From Acidobacteriota bacterium (lineage in GTDB: Bacteria > Acidobacteriota > Blastocatellia > RBC074), in contig JABFSD010001152.1 in NCBI GenBank assembly GCA_013140935.1, forward strand, positions 1 through 9,104: a stretch of 9,104 nt of DNA. Direction: 5' to 3'. Positions within the stretch are counted from its first letter, which is position 1; each line of letters opens with the position of its first letter. The notes beneath the pieces were generated by a model. That model was given only the letters and a program-made list of their open reading frames with translations, did no database searches and had not been told where the DNA came from. The position numbers and the translations under genes were made by a program. Of the stretch, positions 1 through 8,300 are shown piece by piece.

Positions 1-446
1 TCATTGTCGGGATCAGCGCCCAGCACTTTGGCGGCATAAGTTTTTTTATTCGCCAGCGAGACTTCGATTTTTTGGGCTTCCTGCACGACGTGATAGTTCG
101 TCAGGATGTGGCCTTCCTTATCCAAAATCGAACCCGAACCGGAGCCCTGTTTCGGATAGGCGTTGAACCAATCCAGCACGATGACGGTCGAGGTAATGTT
201 CACGACGCCGGGACTCATCGCCGTATAGATTTCCTGATTGTTCCGTTCGTCACTCGCTACCGTTGCGTCGGTGATGCCCGCGATGGCAGGTTCAGTCGCC
301 ACCTTTTCGTCTTTGGCATCAGCAAAACGTCCAAACAGCTTAGGCCCCAATCGGTCGTATAAAACTACTGCACCTGAAGCGAAGACGGCGGTCACCAACG
401 CCAGCAAGACCAATTGTTTTGCACTCACTTGATAAGTCGTTTTCAT
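1..446 (-). CDS. HtrA/DegP-type trypsin-like serine protease, N-terminal part (cut by window edge)
   Basis: The first 148 codons of a larger gene are visible; the 3' end lies beyond position 1. The N-terminus is short and basic, then hydrophobic at about residues 11-30 ([19 protein letters not shown]). This should act as an uncleaved signal anchor or Sec signal and place the protease in the periplasm. A low-complexity linker (about 35-70) follows, then the protease fold starts: SPGVVNI (78-84), GSGSGSILD (101-109) and ILTNYHVV (114-121). H119 is the expected catalytic His. The visible part ends at GADPDN, just before where the family has the catalytic Asp (DLAV-type motif); Ser and any PDZ domains would lie outside. 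The ATG at 446 is supported by AGGAG at 456-460, nine bases upstream. It follows hisH in the same direction but is separated by a 93-base palindrome, so it may be its own unit. Family knowledge predicts envelope protein quality control; the substrate cannot be inferred. Confidence 0.9.
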   Translation of the reverse strand, partial: MKTTYQVSAKQLVLLALVTAVFASGAVVLYDRLGPKLFGRFADAKDEKVATEPAIAGITDATVASDERNNQEIYTAMSPGVVNITSTVIVLDWFNAYPKQGSGSGSILDKEGHILTNYHVVQEAQKIEVSLANKKTYAAKVLGADPDN

Positions 447-473
447 CTGTCGTTACTCCTTCTTCAGAATACG

Positions 474-566
474 ACTCACCGCAGAGGCGCAGAGGCCTCG
501 CAGAGTTGCGCTGAGAGTTTTTTCTCCGCGAATCTCTGCGGAAAACTCTGCGCCTCTGCGGTGAGT
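474..566. repeat. Long imperfect palindrome built from CGCAGAG heptamers (dispersed-repeat-like)
   Basis: Positions 474-494 are perfectly complementary to 546-566 (21 bases per arm). Inside these arms CGCAGAG at 499-505 pairs with CTCTGCG at 534-540, and the apex is GAG-TTTTTT-CTC at 515-526. Overall there are three CGCAGAG copies on the left (480, 488, 499) and three CTCTGCG copies on the right (534, 546, 554). The element fills most of the gap between hisH and the protease gene. There is no T-run after the stem in either direction, so it is not a classic intrinsic terminator, although as RNA it would fold stably at the 3' end of the histidine transcript. From memory, similar GCAGAGGCGCAGAG palindromes recur between genes in several phyla; this could not be checked here. 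Confidence 0.85.
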
Positions 567-572
567 TTGCCG

Positions 573-1184
573 TTACATTTCGGCAAAATTTTTCAACAAT
601 CGCAGTCCGGTTTCCTGACTTTTTTCAGGATGGAACTGTACGCCGATCACGTTGCTGCGCCCGCAAATCGAAGCGTAGCGCAAGCTGTAATCGGTCTCTC
701 CCATTACGCACGCCGCGTCAGCAGGTTCGCAGTAATAAGAATGCACGAAATAATAAAACGATTCGTCAGGCAGTCCGCAAAAGATGGGATGCTGTGAACT
801 GCCGTTGCGATAACTGATTTGATTCCAGCCTACGTGGGGCACGCGCACGTCATCGGCGAACTTGATGACCTTGCCCGGCAACAAGCCCAAGCCTTGATGC
901 ACGCCGAACTCGTGGCCTTCGTCAAAAAGCATTTGTAGCCCTACGCACAGGCCAATGATGGGCTTGCCCGCGGCGGCGGCTTCGTGAATCAGCTTGTCGA
1001 AACCGTACTTGCGCAAGCTTTCCATCGCGTAACCGAACGCGCCCACGCCAAGCAACACGAGTTTGTCGGCGGCGCGAATGACTTGTTCGTCTTTGGTGAC
1101 TTCAGCGGGCAAGCCCTGCGACGTGAAGGCTTTTTCTACGCTGCGCAGGTTGCCGATGTCGTAATCAATGATGGCGATTTTCAT
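573..1184 (-). CDS. hisH: Imidazole glycerol phosphate synthase, glutamine amidotransferase subunit HisH
   Basis: The 203-residue product matches the usual HisH length. HisH hydrolyses glutamine and channels ammonia to HisF, which forms imidazole glycerol phosphate and AICAR in the cytoplasm. The class I amidotransferase triad is visible: C80 in GLCVGLQML, and H185 and E187 in GVQFHPEKS. Other family landmarks are IDYDIGNLRSVEKAF at 6-20, RVPHVGWNQI at 114-123 and YYFVHSYY at 144-151. The usual PGVG oxyanion-strand motif reads LGVG here (residues 45-48): codon CTT stands where a Pro codon is expected. The start is nine bases after the hisB stop, so the two genes are probably co-transcribed. 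hisF and hisA, frequent neighbours, are absent; the cluster ends here at a palindromic repeat. Confidence 0.96.
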   Translation of the reverse strand: MKIAIIDYDIGNLRSVEKAFTSQGLPAEVTKDEQVIRAADKLVLLGVGAFGYAMESLRKYGFDKLIHEAAAAGKPIIGLCVGLQMLFDEGHEFGVHQGLGLLPGKVIKFADDVRVPHVGWNQISYRNGSSQHPIFCGLPDESFYYFVHSYYCEPADAACVMGETDYSLRYASICGRSNVIGVQFHPEKSQETGLRLLKNFAEM

Positions 1185-1193
1185 GTGGCAAAA

Positions 1194-1781
1194 CTAAATC
1201 GTTCCTTTCGTAGACATCACGCCCTCAATGCGCGCATCAACGCGAACGGCTTGCGCCAGCGCGCGCGTGACGGCTTTGAATTGAGCTTCGATGATGTGAT
1301 GCTGGTTCGTGCCGTAAAAGACTTCTACGTGCAGGTTGCAGCGGCAATGCTCGGTGAACGAATGCCAGAAATGTTCAACCAGTTCGACCGACAGCGTGCC
1401 AATCTTATCGCGCGTATTCGTCACGCGATGCACAAAGAAGTAGCGGCCTGATAAATCTACGACGGCGCGCGACAGCGTCTCATCCATCGGCACATAAGCC
1501 GCGCCATAACGTACGATGCCACGCTTGTCGCCGAGGGCTTGATTGAATGCTTGCCCCAGCGTGATGGCGATGTCTTCGACCGTGTGATGATCGTCAATGT
1601 GCAGGTCTCCTTTGCATTCGACGGTCAAGTCAAACAGTCCGTGCCGTGCAAAGAGGTCGAGCATGTGATCGAGAAAGCCGATGCCCGTGTTGATAGCGCT
1701 CGCGCCGCTGCCGTCGAGATTGAGGGTGACGGCGATGTCGGTTTCTTTGGTGGTGCGTTGAATGGTTGCGGTTCGTGGCAT
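1194..1781 (-). CDS. hisB: Imidazoleglycerol-phosphate dehydratase (monofunctional HisB)
   Basis: The 195-residue product is the single-domain dehydratase, without the N-terminal histidinol-phosphatase domain found in the fused enterobacterial enzyme. It converts imidazole glycerol phosphate to imidazole acetol phosphate using a di-manganese centre. The metal-binding His/Glu motifs are intact: GFLDHMLDLFARH (35-47), DDHHTVED (63-70) and NQHHIIEAQFKA (159-170), with the C-terminal STKG at 190-193. A separate histidinol-phosphatase must be encoded elsewhere because none is in the window. The start lies six bases after the zinc-finger gene's stop with no obvious Shine-Dalgarno sequence, which suggests translational coupling. 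Its product is the direct substrate of HisC, encoded two genes upstream. Confidence 0.97.
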   Translation of the reverse strand: MPRTATIQRTTKETDIAVTLNLDGSGASAINTGIGFLDHMLDLFARHGLFDLTVECKGDLHIDDHHTVEDIAITLGQAFNQALGDKRGIVRYGAAYVPMDETLSRAVVDLSGRYFFVHRVTNTRDKIGTLSVELVEHFWHSFTEHCRCNLHVEVFYGTNQHHIIEAQFKAVTRALAQAVRVDARIEGVMSTKGTI

Positions 1782-1787
1782 AGCGAT

Positions 1788-2027
1788 TTAGACGAGTTCT
1801 GCGACCGCAAAACTTTTGCGCGTCGTGCAGGCTTCAGGTTTAGCGCGTATCTGATCGAGTTGGCGCGCGACAGCCAGCGAAAAGTAATCGTGGCCGCAGT
1901 TGCTACACGACATCATGGGTACGTTGGGAACGATGACCATCGCATCGCCTTTGCCAACGATTTGCGGTCTATTCACGGCACGCGCTTTAGGTTGACCGCA
2001 AAGCTTGCAAACAATTTGAGTCGTCAT
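1788..2027 (-). CDS. YgiT-type (MqsA N-terminal-like) zinc-finger protein
   Basis: A 79-residue protein with two CxxC knuckles, C7-x2-C10 and C41-x2-C44. They are separated by a beta-rich stretch ending VPNVPMMSCSNCGHDYFS and followed by an amphipathic helix LAVARQLDQIRA (51-62). This spacing is the YgiT/MqsA N-terminal zinc-binding fold. In that family, longer proteins carry a C-terminal helix-turn-helix and are antitoxins; short stand-alone versions like this one are often found next to a small toxin such as a DUF4258 or MqsR protein. No such partner is adjacent and no DNA-binding domain is present, so an antitoxin role is not supported. The gene overlaps hisC by ATGA at 2024-2027, with AAGGAG five bases before its start. 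It was therefore placed to be translated with the histidine genes. A zinc-related or regulatory role is only inference. Confidence 0.85.
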   Translation of the reverse strand: MTTQIVCKLCGQPKARAVNRPQIVGKGDAMVIVPNVPMMSCSNCGHDYFSLAVARQLDQIRAKPEACTTRKSFAVAELV

Positions 2028-3085
2028 AATAACTCCTTCAATGCCGTGAGCAACGCATCGTTTTCTTCCGGCGTACCCACGCTGATGCGCACGTAATCTT
2101 TCAGCAGCGCCGCGCTGCTCACATCACGAATCAAAATTCCGCGTGCGTGCAATTGCGTGAAAAGTTCTCGCGGCGCAAGCGTCGTTTTAACCGCGAAGAA
2201 ATTCGCCGCCGAAGCCACGGGCGTCAAGCCGTTGATCTTGCCCAACTCAGCAAACAGTCGTTCGCGTTCGCTTTGCATCGCAGCGATTAACGGTTGCAAT
2301 AACTCGCGGCGTTCGAGTGCGACTTCAGCCGTCGTCATCGAAAAGAAATTCAAGCTGTAAGGCATCTTGGCCTTATTGAATTCGGTGATGAGCGCGGGCG
2401 CAGCGAGACAATAGCCTACGCGCAAGCCGCCCATCGCCATCGCTTTTGAGAACGTACGCAAAATGACGAGGTTGGGGTGTTCGTTCAGCAACGCGACGAA
2501 ATCCTCACCGCCGATTTCGAGGTAGGCTTGATCCACTACGATCAACGCGCCGGTACTGAGCAAGTCGAGCAAGTCTGCGCGCGCGATCACGCAACCCGTC
2601 GGATTATTCGGCGAACAGATAATCGCCATCGTCGCGTGGTGGGTGAGGATGGCTTCGCGCAAACGCGGCACGTCAAAGGTCAGGTCGTCGCGCAACAACA
2701 CCGAAGCGATGTTGCCGCCCGCGACTTTGATGACCTGCGCGTAAACCGAAAACGTAGGCTCAGGCAAGACGACCGTCACGTTTTTTTCTACGACGGCGTT
2801 GACGACCGATTGAATCATCTCGTTCGAGCCGTTGCCCGCCATGATTCCATCAGCGCGCCAGCCCGTATAAGCCGCGAGCTTTCCGAGCAAGACCGCCGGT
2901 ACGAATTCAGGATAGCGCGCCCAATCCGTTGCCGCCGCGCGGCGCAAGACTTCGTCTTTGATCGCGGCGGGCATGCCAAACGGGTTTTCGTTTTGATTGA
3001 TCTTGATCGGCGCGTCGAGCGGGGCAAGCGCATACGCTTTAATGGTTCTTACGTTTGCTTTGATGTGTTTGAGTGCGTCTGTCAT
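2024..3085 (-). CDS. hisC: Histidinol-phosphate aminotransferase (HisC)
   Basis: A fold-type I PLP aminotransferase of 353 residues, the normal HisC length. It transfers an amino group from glutamate to imidazole acetol phosphate, giving histidinol phosphate. Visible landmarks are the N-terminal INQNENPFG (29-37) typical of HisC, GNGSNEMI (84-91) in the cofactor phosphate region, SPNNPTG (158-164), VVDQAYLE (183-190) with the ring-facing Asp185 and Tyr188, the Schiff-base lysine K214 in RTFSKAMAMGGLRVGY, and the substrate carboxylate-binding R333 in YVRISVGTPEEN. Assignment to HisC over related aminotransferases rests on these signatures and on its place beside hisB, hisD and hisH. Its last bases contain the ribosome binding site and start codon of the following zinc-finger gene. 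The 77 bases between it and the upstream lipase gene hold no recognisable signal. Confidence 0.96.
   Translation of the reverse strand: MTDALKHIKANVRTIKAYALAPLDAPIKINQNENPFGMPAAIKDEVLRRAAATDWARYPEFVPAVLLGKLAAYTGWRADGIMAGNGSNEMIQSVVNAVVEKNVTVVLPEPTFSVYAQVIKVAGGNIASVLLRDDLTFDVPRLREAILTHHATMAIICSPNNPTGCVIARADLLDLLSTGALIVVDQAYLEIGGEDFVALLNEHPNLVILRTFSKAMAMGGLRVGYCLAAPALITEFNKAKMPYSLNFFSMTTAEVALERRELLQPLIAAMQSERERLFAELGKINGLTPVASAANFFAVKTTLAPRELFTQLHARGILIRDVSSAALLKDYVRISVGTPEENDALLTALKELL
2033..2038 (-). promoter_or_regulatory. Shine-Dalgarno AAGGAG for the YgiT-type gene, inside hisC
   Basis: AAGGAG on the minus strand lies five bases before the ATG at 2027, within the final codons of hisC. Together with the ATGA stop/start overlap it supports the 2027 start and translational coupling of the zinc-finger gene to hisC. 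Confidence 0.8.
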
Positions 3086-3162
3086 CTCAGGTGATTAAAG
3101 TAAAACTGGGAGTACAAGAAACTTGCGGTTAGCGTGGGGTAACTTGCCGCGATTCAGCTTGT

Positions 3163-3891
3163 CTACACCGCGCGTTTTGCCACTTCCGCTTGCCTCACAG
3201 CAACCTCACCCGCAGCAATGAGATGGTGCAGCGAGGTGCGGTTGGGCCAGTAATTGCTCAACGCTATTTGCGGTTGGACCAGCCAATCGGTCTGCCGCAC
3301 CGCTTCACGATAATGTGCGGGAAAAAGTGGATATTGCAGGTGACAACCAAGTTTGCGTAGCAACGCGCTCAATTCCCATACATCGGAACCAAAGACGATT
3401 TCGGTTCCTGACGCGCGGCAAATTTTTGTCGGCAATACACAAGTGTAACCGCCGTCTTTCAGCCGCAAACCTTCACGCCAGACCGGGCGGCGAACGATGC
3501 GTAATGCGCAACTTGCGCTCAAGGCCGATGCCAAATGTCCTTGTTGCAACACCACCGTGCGTCTCATCGGAAACTCGGTTGTCACGGCAGCAAAGGGGGT
3601 GCGCAACATTTCAAAGGTAGCTGGCAAATGACGTTCACAGAATCTCTCCAGTGTTTTGCCGTGCAACAGCTTCGGCCAAAACACGGCGGCAGCCATCTCT
3701 GACAGGGCTTGCCAATCCATCCCGGCAGCTAGTCCTGCGCCGATCAAACTGCCTATGCTGGTGCCGACGATGTAATCAGCGTGCCAGCCGCGTTCTGACA
3801 AAGCCTTTATGACGCCGATGTGAGCCAAGCCGCGCACGCCGCCACCGCTGAAAGCAAAACCAACACGATGAGGTTTCGGAGGAGTAACCAT
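3163..3891 (-). CDS. Patatin-like phospholipase (RssA-like serine lipid hydrolase)
   Basis: A patatin-family acyl hydrolase with the Ser-Asp dyad. Numbered from an upstream TTG at 3927, it has the oxyanion motif GGGVRG (28-33), nucleophile S57 in GTSIG (55-59) and catalytic D158 in DGG (158-160). The small single-domain size and a region like ASCAI (SASCALRIVRRPVW) resemble bacterial RssA-type proteins. No signal peptide or membrane segment is seen, so a cytoplasmic or membrane-surface location is likely. The ATG at 3891 (242 codons) is preferred because GGTGAG stands six bases before it; the TTG at 3927 would add 12 residues and overlap hisD by 11 bases. The gene is inserted between hisD and hisC with the same orientation, so it is probably co-transcribed with them, but it has no known histidine role. 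The physiological lipid substrate is unknown. Confidence 0.9.
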   Translation of the reverse strand: MVTPPKPHRVGFAFSGGGVRGLAHIGVIKALSERGWHADYIVGTSIGSLIGAGLAAGMDWQALSEMAAAVFWPKLLHGKTLERFCERHLPATFEMLRTPFAAVTTEFPMRRTVVLQQGHLASALSASCALRIVRRPVWREGLRLKDGGYTCVLPTKICRASGTEIVFGSDVWELSALLRKLGCHLQYPLFPAHYREAVRQTDWLVQPQIALSNYWPNRTSLHHLIAAGEVAVRQAEVAKRAV

Positions 3892-3897
3892 TTGTCG

Positions 3898-3903
3898 CTC
3901 ACC
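3898..3903 (-). promoter_or_regulatory. Shine-Dalgarno GGTGAG supporting the ATG start of the patatin gene
   Basis: GGTGAG on the minus strand is six bases upstream of the ATG at 3891. It favours this start over the in-frame TTG at 3927, which lies inside the last codons of hisD. Confidence 0.6.
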
Positions 3904-3916
3904 AGTCAAAGTTATC

Positions 3917-5227
3917 TCACGCTCCAATGCTCTCTTCTATACGCATCATCGCTGAGCGCCCATGAGCGTCCAGTCCTTCAGCCTGCGCGATCCGGTCAAT
4001 CATGTGCGCTGTCCGTTTCATTTCAGCTTCTGTGTAACGCACGAGGCTGGTCTTTTTCAAAAAGTCGTAAACGCCCAGCGCCGAAGAAAATCGCGCCGTG
4101 CCACCCGTAGGCAATACGTGATTTGTGCCCGCGAAATAATCGCCGACCGGTTCGGGCGAATACGCGCCGATGAAGATTGCTCCGGCGTTGTGAATCTTCG
4201 CCGCGTCACGTTCGCAGTCGGCGGTGATGACTTCGACGTGTTCGGCGGCGAGATGCGAAGCCAATGCGCAGGCTGCGTCGAGGGATTCGACGACGATCAA
4301 CGCGCCGTAATCAGCCAACGACTTTTCGATGATTGCGCGGCGCGAGAGCGTCACGGTTTGCTTTTCGATTTCAGCACGCACGGCTTCTGCCAGTTTCAGG
4401 CTGGGCGTAATCAAGATGGCCGCGGCGTCTTCTGAATGTTCAGCTTGCGAGAGCAAATCCGCCGCGACGAAATCGGCGCGCGCGGTGTCGTCCGCGACGA
4501 CGACGATTTCAGAAGGGCCAGCGATGGAATCAATGTCTACCGTGCCGTAAACCAGCTTCTTCGCCGCCGCGACGTATTGATTCCCAGGGCCGACGATTTT
4601 GTCTACGGCGGGAATGGTTGCCGTGCCGCAGGCCAGCGCAGCGACAGCTTGTGCGCCGCCGATGGTGTAAACCTCAAACAGTCCCAACTCTTTTAACGTA
4701 GCCGCAATGATCGGCGTCTCGTGAAACTTGCCGGGCGGCGTGACGACAACAATGCGCGGGACGCCTGCGACCTGTGCGGGTACGGCGTTCATCATCACGG
4801 TCGAGGGATAAGCCGCAGTACCGCCGGGGACGTAAAGCCCTACGATGGCGAGCGGGCTGACGCGCTGTCCCAAGCGCACGCCGTTCTCGCGTTCGATTTC
4901 CCAATCGTGCGTGAGTTGATGTTGATGATAAGTGCGAATGTTGTGAATCGCTTCGCGCATCGCGGCGATAAGTTCGTCGTCAACTTGCGCGGCGAGTTGT
5001 TCGATGGTCTCACGGGGTACGCGCAAGGTGTCGGGTGTGAGCTTTACGCCGTCGAAACGCTCGGTGAATTCAAGCAACGCCGCATCGCCGCGCGTTTGCA
5101 CTTCTTTCAAGATGCCGTCGGCGCGCGCGATGATTTCGGCGTTGAGTCCGTTGGAGCGAGTGAGAATGCGCTGCAATTTGGGATTGCCAGCGGGGGTGGA
5201 TGAATGGTGTTGAATGATTTCGATCAT
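3917..5227 (-). CDS. hisD: Histidinol dehydrogenase (HisD)
   Basis: Zinc-dependent enzyme for the last two steps, oxidising histidinol to histidine with two NAD+. From the ATG at 5227 the protein has 436 residues, the usual HisD length. Family motifs are all present: YVPGGTAAYPSTVMMNAVPA, GGAQAVAALACGT, KIVGPGNQYVAAAKK, DIDSIAGPSEI and GTNHVLPTGGTARFSSALGV. Zinc ligands expected from the family are Q261 and H264 (LLSQAEHSEDA), D363 (VGDYFAGTNH) and H422 (GLDAHGRS); the catalytic pair E329/H330 lies in AAEHVEV. A TTG at 5263 would add a hydrophobic MATGFFWIFFET leader that is atypical for this cytoplasmic enzyme, so the ATG is chosen, although its Shine-Dalgarno is weak. It is the first histidine gene of the cluster: the next gene upstream is the large VWA gene, 147 bases away, and hisG is missing. 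Confidence 0.97.
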   Translation of the reverse strand: MIEIIQHHSSTPAGNPKLQRILTRSNGLNAEIIARADGILKEVQTRGDAALLEFTERFDGVKLTPDTLRVPRETIEQLAAQVDDELIAAMREAIHNIRTYHQHQLTHDWEIERENGVRLGQRVSPLAIVGLYVPGGTAAYPSTVMMNAVPAQVAGVPRIVVVTPPGKFHETPIIAATLKELGLFEVYTIGGAQAVAALACGTATIPAVDKIVGPGNQYVAAAKKLVYGTVDIDSIAGPSEIVVVADDTARADFVAADLLSQAEHSEDAAAILITPSLKLAEAVRAEIEKQTVTLSRRAIIEKSLADYGALIVVESLDAACALASHLAAEHVEVITADCERDAAKIHNAGAIFIGAYSPEPVGDYFAGTNHVLPTGGTARFSSALGVYDFLKKTSLVRYTEAEMKRTAHMIDRIAQAEGLDAHGRSAMMRIEESIGA

Positions 5228-5374
5228 GGTCTCAAAAAATATCCAGAAAAAGCCGGTTGCCAAAACCTACTGATTCTCCCATTCGAGCCTCAAAATCTTG
5301 CATTCAGCTTTTCGCGTTGGCCGATTCCGTGAATCTCATAGGCGAGTCGTTCAATGGCCGACCTCAATACACAG
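5228..5374 (-). other. Leader/intergenic region upstream of hisD
   Basis: This 147-base gap between the VWA gene stop and hisD is the only sizeable space before the histidine genes and so the likeliest site for their promoter. TTGACA occurs just at the end of the VWA gene (minus strand), but no TATAAT-like hexamer follows at 16-18 bases. One mini-ORF (5339-5304, 11 codons) contains no His codons, so there is no sign of classical his attenuation, and no T-box-like sequence was recognised. Read-through from the VWA gene remains possible. Confidence 0.4.
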
Positions 5375-8300
5375 TTACGTTGTCAACCGCCGATAAATCC
5401 CCGGCAGCCGTTCCGGCAGACTCATCACGTCGTCAATAATCGTGTAGCCCACTTCGCCATAAAGGTCTTTCAATTCCGCTTCAGACTCGCGGTCAATGGT
5501 GATGCAAAACGGAGTGATGCCGTTCGTCTTGGTTTGTCTCAAAGCAATCTTGGTGTCTTCGCGGGCGTAGCGCGAGTCGCCGTAATCGTGGTCGTAAGGC
5601 CGTCCGTCGCTCAAGATAATCAGCAGCTTCGTCCGCGCGTCTTGCCGTTCGAGTTCGGCGGCGGCGTGGCGGATGGCTGCGCCGAGGCGCGTGTTGTTGT
5701 GATAAGTGATGCCGCCGATGCGGCGTTCGACCGTCTCGGTGTATTTCTCGCCGAAGCGTTTAATCACGAAGTATTTCACGTTGCGGCGACCTTCGCTGGT
5801 GAAGCCCGAAATCGAATAGGCGTCGCCGACGGCTTCGAGGGCTTCGCTCATCAAGACGAGGCCTTGTTTCTCGATGTCTATGATCTTTTGGCCGGGCCGC
5901 GTGTAAGGCTGATTGGGATGCCGCGTGATCGTACGCGCCGTCGAAGAAGACATATCCAGCAGGAACGACACGGCGACATCGCGCTCGCGGCGGATGCGGC
6001 GAATGTAAATGCGATCAGACGGGCGTCCCGTCGTCTTGCGGTCAATGTAATGATCTATCAGCGCCTGCAAATCGTAATCTTCGCCGTCGAGTTCGCCTTT
6101 AATCTTGCGCAACGATTCAGGCCGCAGCATCTGAAACTGATGGCGAATCGAAGAGATCACGCCCGCGTAACGCGCCCGCACCTGTTCGACGAAATCGCGT
6201 TGGCCTTTGCGGTTTTCACGTTGAATGACACGGCACCACTTGGCGCGATGGTCGCCGAGTTCACGATCCCATTCGTCGTAAAAGAAAACTTCGTCGCCCT
6301 CTTGCAAGTCCTGCTCGCTGGTCTCGGCGTTCATCAGTTCGTTGAGCAAGTCGCTGTCAGAAGGCATGACTTCTTCGACCGATTGCGTCCACTGATTGAA
6401 TACGTCGGGCGTGCGTTGCTGTTGTTGCGCGCTGGTCTGTTGCTGGTCTTGCTTGTCGCCTTCGCCGTCGTCGTTATCGTCTTCTTTTTCTTCGTCAGCC
6501 TCTTCGTTCTTTTCGGCTTCCTGCTTATTGCGGGCTTGCCCCAACAAGTCATAAACGCGCTTGGTAGCGAGCAGCGTGTCTGACACCGAAGCGTCGTCTT
6601 TGCGCAGGTATTCAGCGACGATGGCTTCGAGTTCGAGAATGACTTGCGCATAAGCCTGCCGCGCGGTCACGTCAATCACGCCGCCGCACAGCGTGATTTG
6701 AAACAGCAACTCATAGAGCGTTTGTTCAACGGTGAGTTCGGCGATGGGCGGACGGCGTTCCATCAAGCGGCTTTGCACGAAATCCAAGTCGCGCCGAATG
6801 CCGCGATACATCCCGCGCAAACGCCAATCAATGCGTCCATTCTCAAGCGTAGTGAAGACGCGCGTCGCCAACAGGCTGTTGGGAAAGCGTGACAACACGG
6901 TTTTGTAATCAGCCGCGTCGTATTGGTCTTCGCGCAAGGCGGGGCGATTGAGCAAGCGCCCCAGATGTTCGAGGTTGGAATATTGCACGAACTCTTTATT
7001 GCCGCGCAGGTCTTCGAGTTCGGCGCGGTCGAGTTCTTTTTTGATTTGGTCTTCGAAATGTTCGTCAATCTGGCGCAACGCGGCGCGCAAGTCGGTCGTG
7101 CCAATGTCGCGCGTGCCGAATTCGACTTGTCCGGCGGCGTGCGCGGCGAGGGCTTTATAAAGTTTGAAATCTTCGTCGGGGCCGCCGAATTCGGCTACGA
7201 CGGCGGGCAGTTGAATCGTCATGCCGTCGGTGATGCGCGACTCTTCGGGTACGGAACCAAGCGGCGCGATGGTCATCTCGCGTCCGGTGAGACCTTCGAC
7301 ATAAAGCCGCAACAGGTGCGAGATTGATTCGAGCGTGACGCCGTCGTGCGCGCCGCGCAACGATTCCTGGCTGCTTTTCGATTCGAGCGCGTAATAGGCC
7401 TGCGCGCGGCGGCGATCCTGCTGATGCAACTCGGCTCCGGCGCGCGCCCACGCCTGAAACTGATCGAGCGAAGCCGCCGCCAACGCGCGCGGCGAAGACT
7501 TAAAGCATTCGAGCGCGACGTAAACATTGTTCTCGGCGAGTTCTTCGACCACGTCCAACACCGAGCCGATGCGTTCGGCCATGCGCTTGCGCTGCGCGGC
7601 TGACAGCGTGGTCACGACTTTGGGCGTGAGCTTCAAAAAATCATAAACAATCGCATTGCCTTCGCTGGCGACTTTGCGCGTGACGCGATTCCATTTGTCG
7701 AAAGCCTCGGCGCCGCCGAGTTCGATCACCGAACGCGCCGAACGAAAGTATTGCAGCGCCGTCGCGCCGCCGCGTTCCAAAAACACTGCGGTCTGTTCGC
7801 ACAGCGCAATGATGTCGGCGGGACGTGTGACGAAACTCAAGCCTTCGCCAATCGCGGACAAAAACTCCGCCGCCGTAGCGCCCGTGCGTTGCGCGAAATT
7901 TTCAGCCAGCGCGAGCGTCGCTTCAGTCGGCGAAAGGTCAGGCTCAACGTCTTCCCATTCGCGCAAGGCTGTGAGTGCGCTCGGCGCAGCGGTCAAGACT
8001 TCGGTTGAATGCTTGACCGAACGTTGCGCGACTTCGACCGCGATGGCGAACAGCCGCGAAGCGAAAACTTCCGTCCCCAAACTCGCCGCCAGATAAGGCG
8101 CATTGCGAAACGTCGTCAGCGCGGCTTGCGGCGAGAGTACGATCTGTTTGGAACACAGCGCGATGAGTTGAACGCGCAAGGTTTCAGGCAATTGCCCCAG
8201 CGTTTCGCCCGAATAGCGAAAGAATTCCGAAGCCGCCTCGACGCTGTTGAGCGCGATGCGCTTGCCGATTTCGGCCCACGCGCGCAAGTCGTTGCTTTCG

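Noticed and set aside
474..566. Intrinsic terminator for hisH
   Set aside because: The stem is strong but there is no T-run after either arm; the only T-run is at the hairpin apex.
1539..2096. 185-codon plus-strand open frame across hisB, the zinc-finger gene and hisC
   Set aside because: It spans three real gene boundaries on the other strand and shows no motif of its own.
2477..3094. 205-codon plus-strand open frame opposite hisC
   Set aside because: HisC motifs are intact on the minus strand, and this product is Arg/Asp-rich without recognisable domains, so it is a shadow frame.
5228..5263. TTG-initiated 12-residue N-terminal extension of HisD
   Set aside because: The extension is hydrophobic and unlike cytoplasmic HisD, and the ATG at 5227 gives the usual family length.
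5304..5339. Possible his leader peptide for attenuation upstream of hisD
   Set aside because: The 11-codon mini-ORF contains no His codons and no alternative terminator hairpin with a T-run follows.
5377..5384. TTGACA-like -35 box at the end of the VWA gene
   Set aside because: No TATAAT-like hexamer occurs 16-18 bases downstream on the minus strand, so it is probably a coincidence of the Leu-Thr-Thr codons.
5354..6583. 409-codon open frame on the plus strand
   Set aside because: It lies antisense to the conserved linker and VWA domain of the large minus-strand gene. Its product is low-complexity, without family motifs, as expected from GC-rich codon wobble on the opposite strand.
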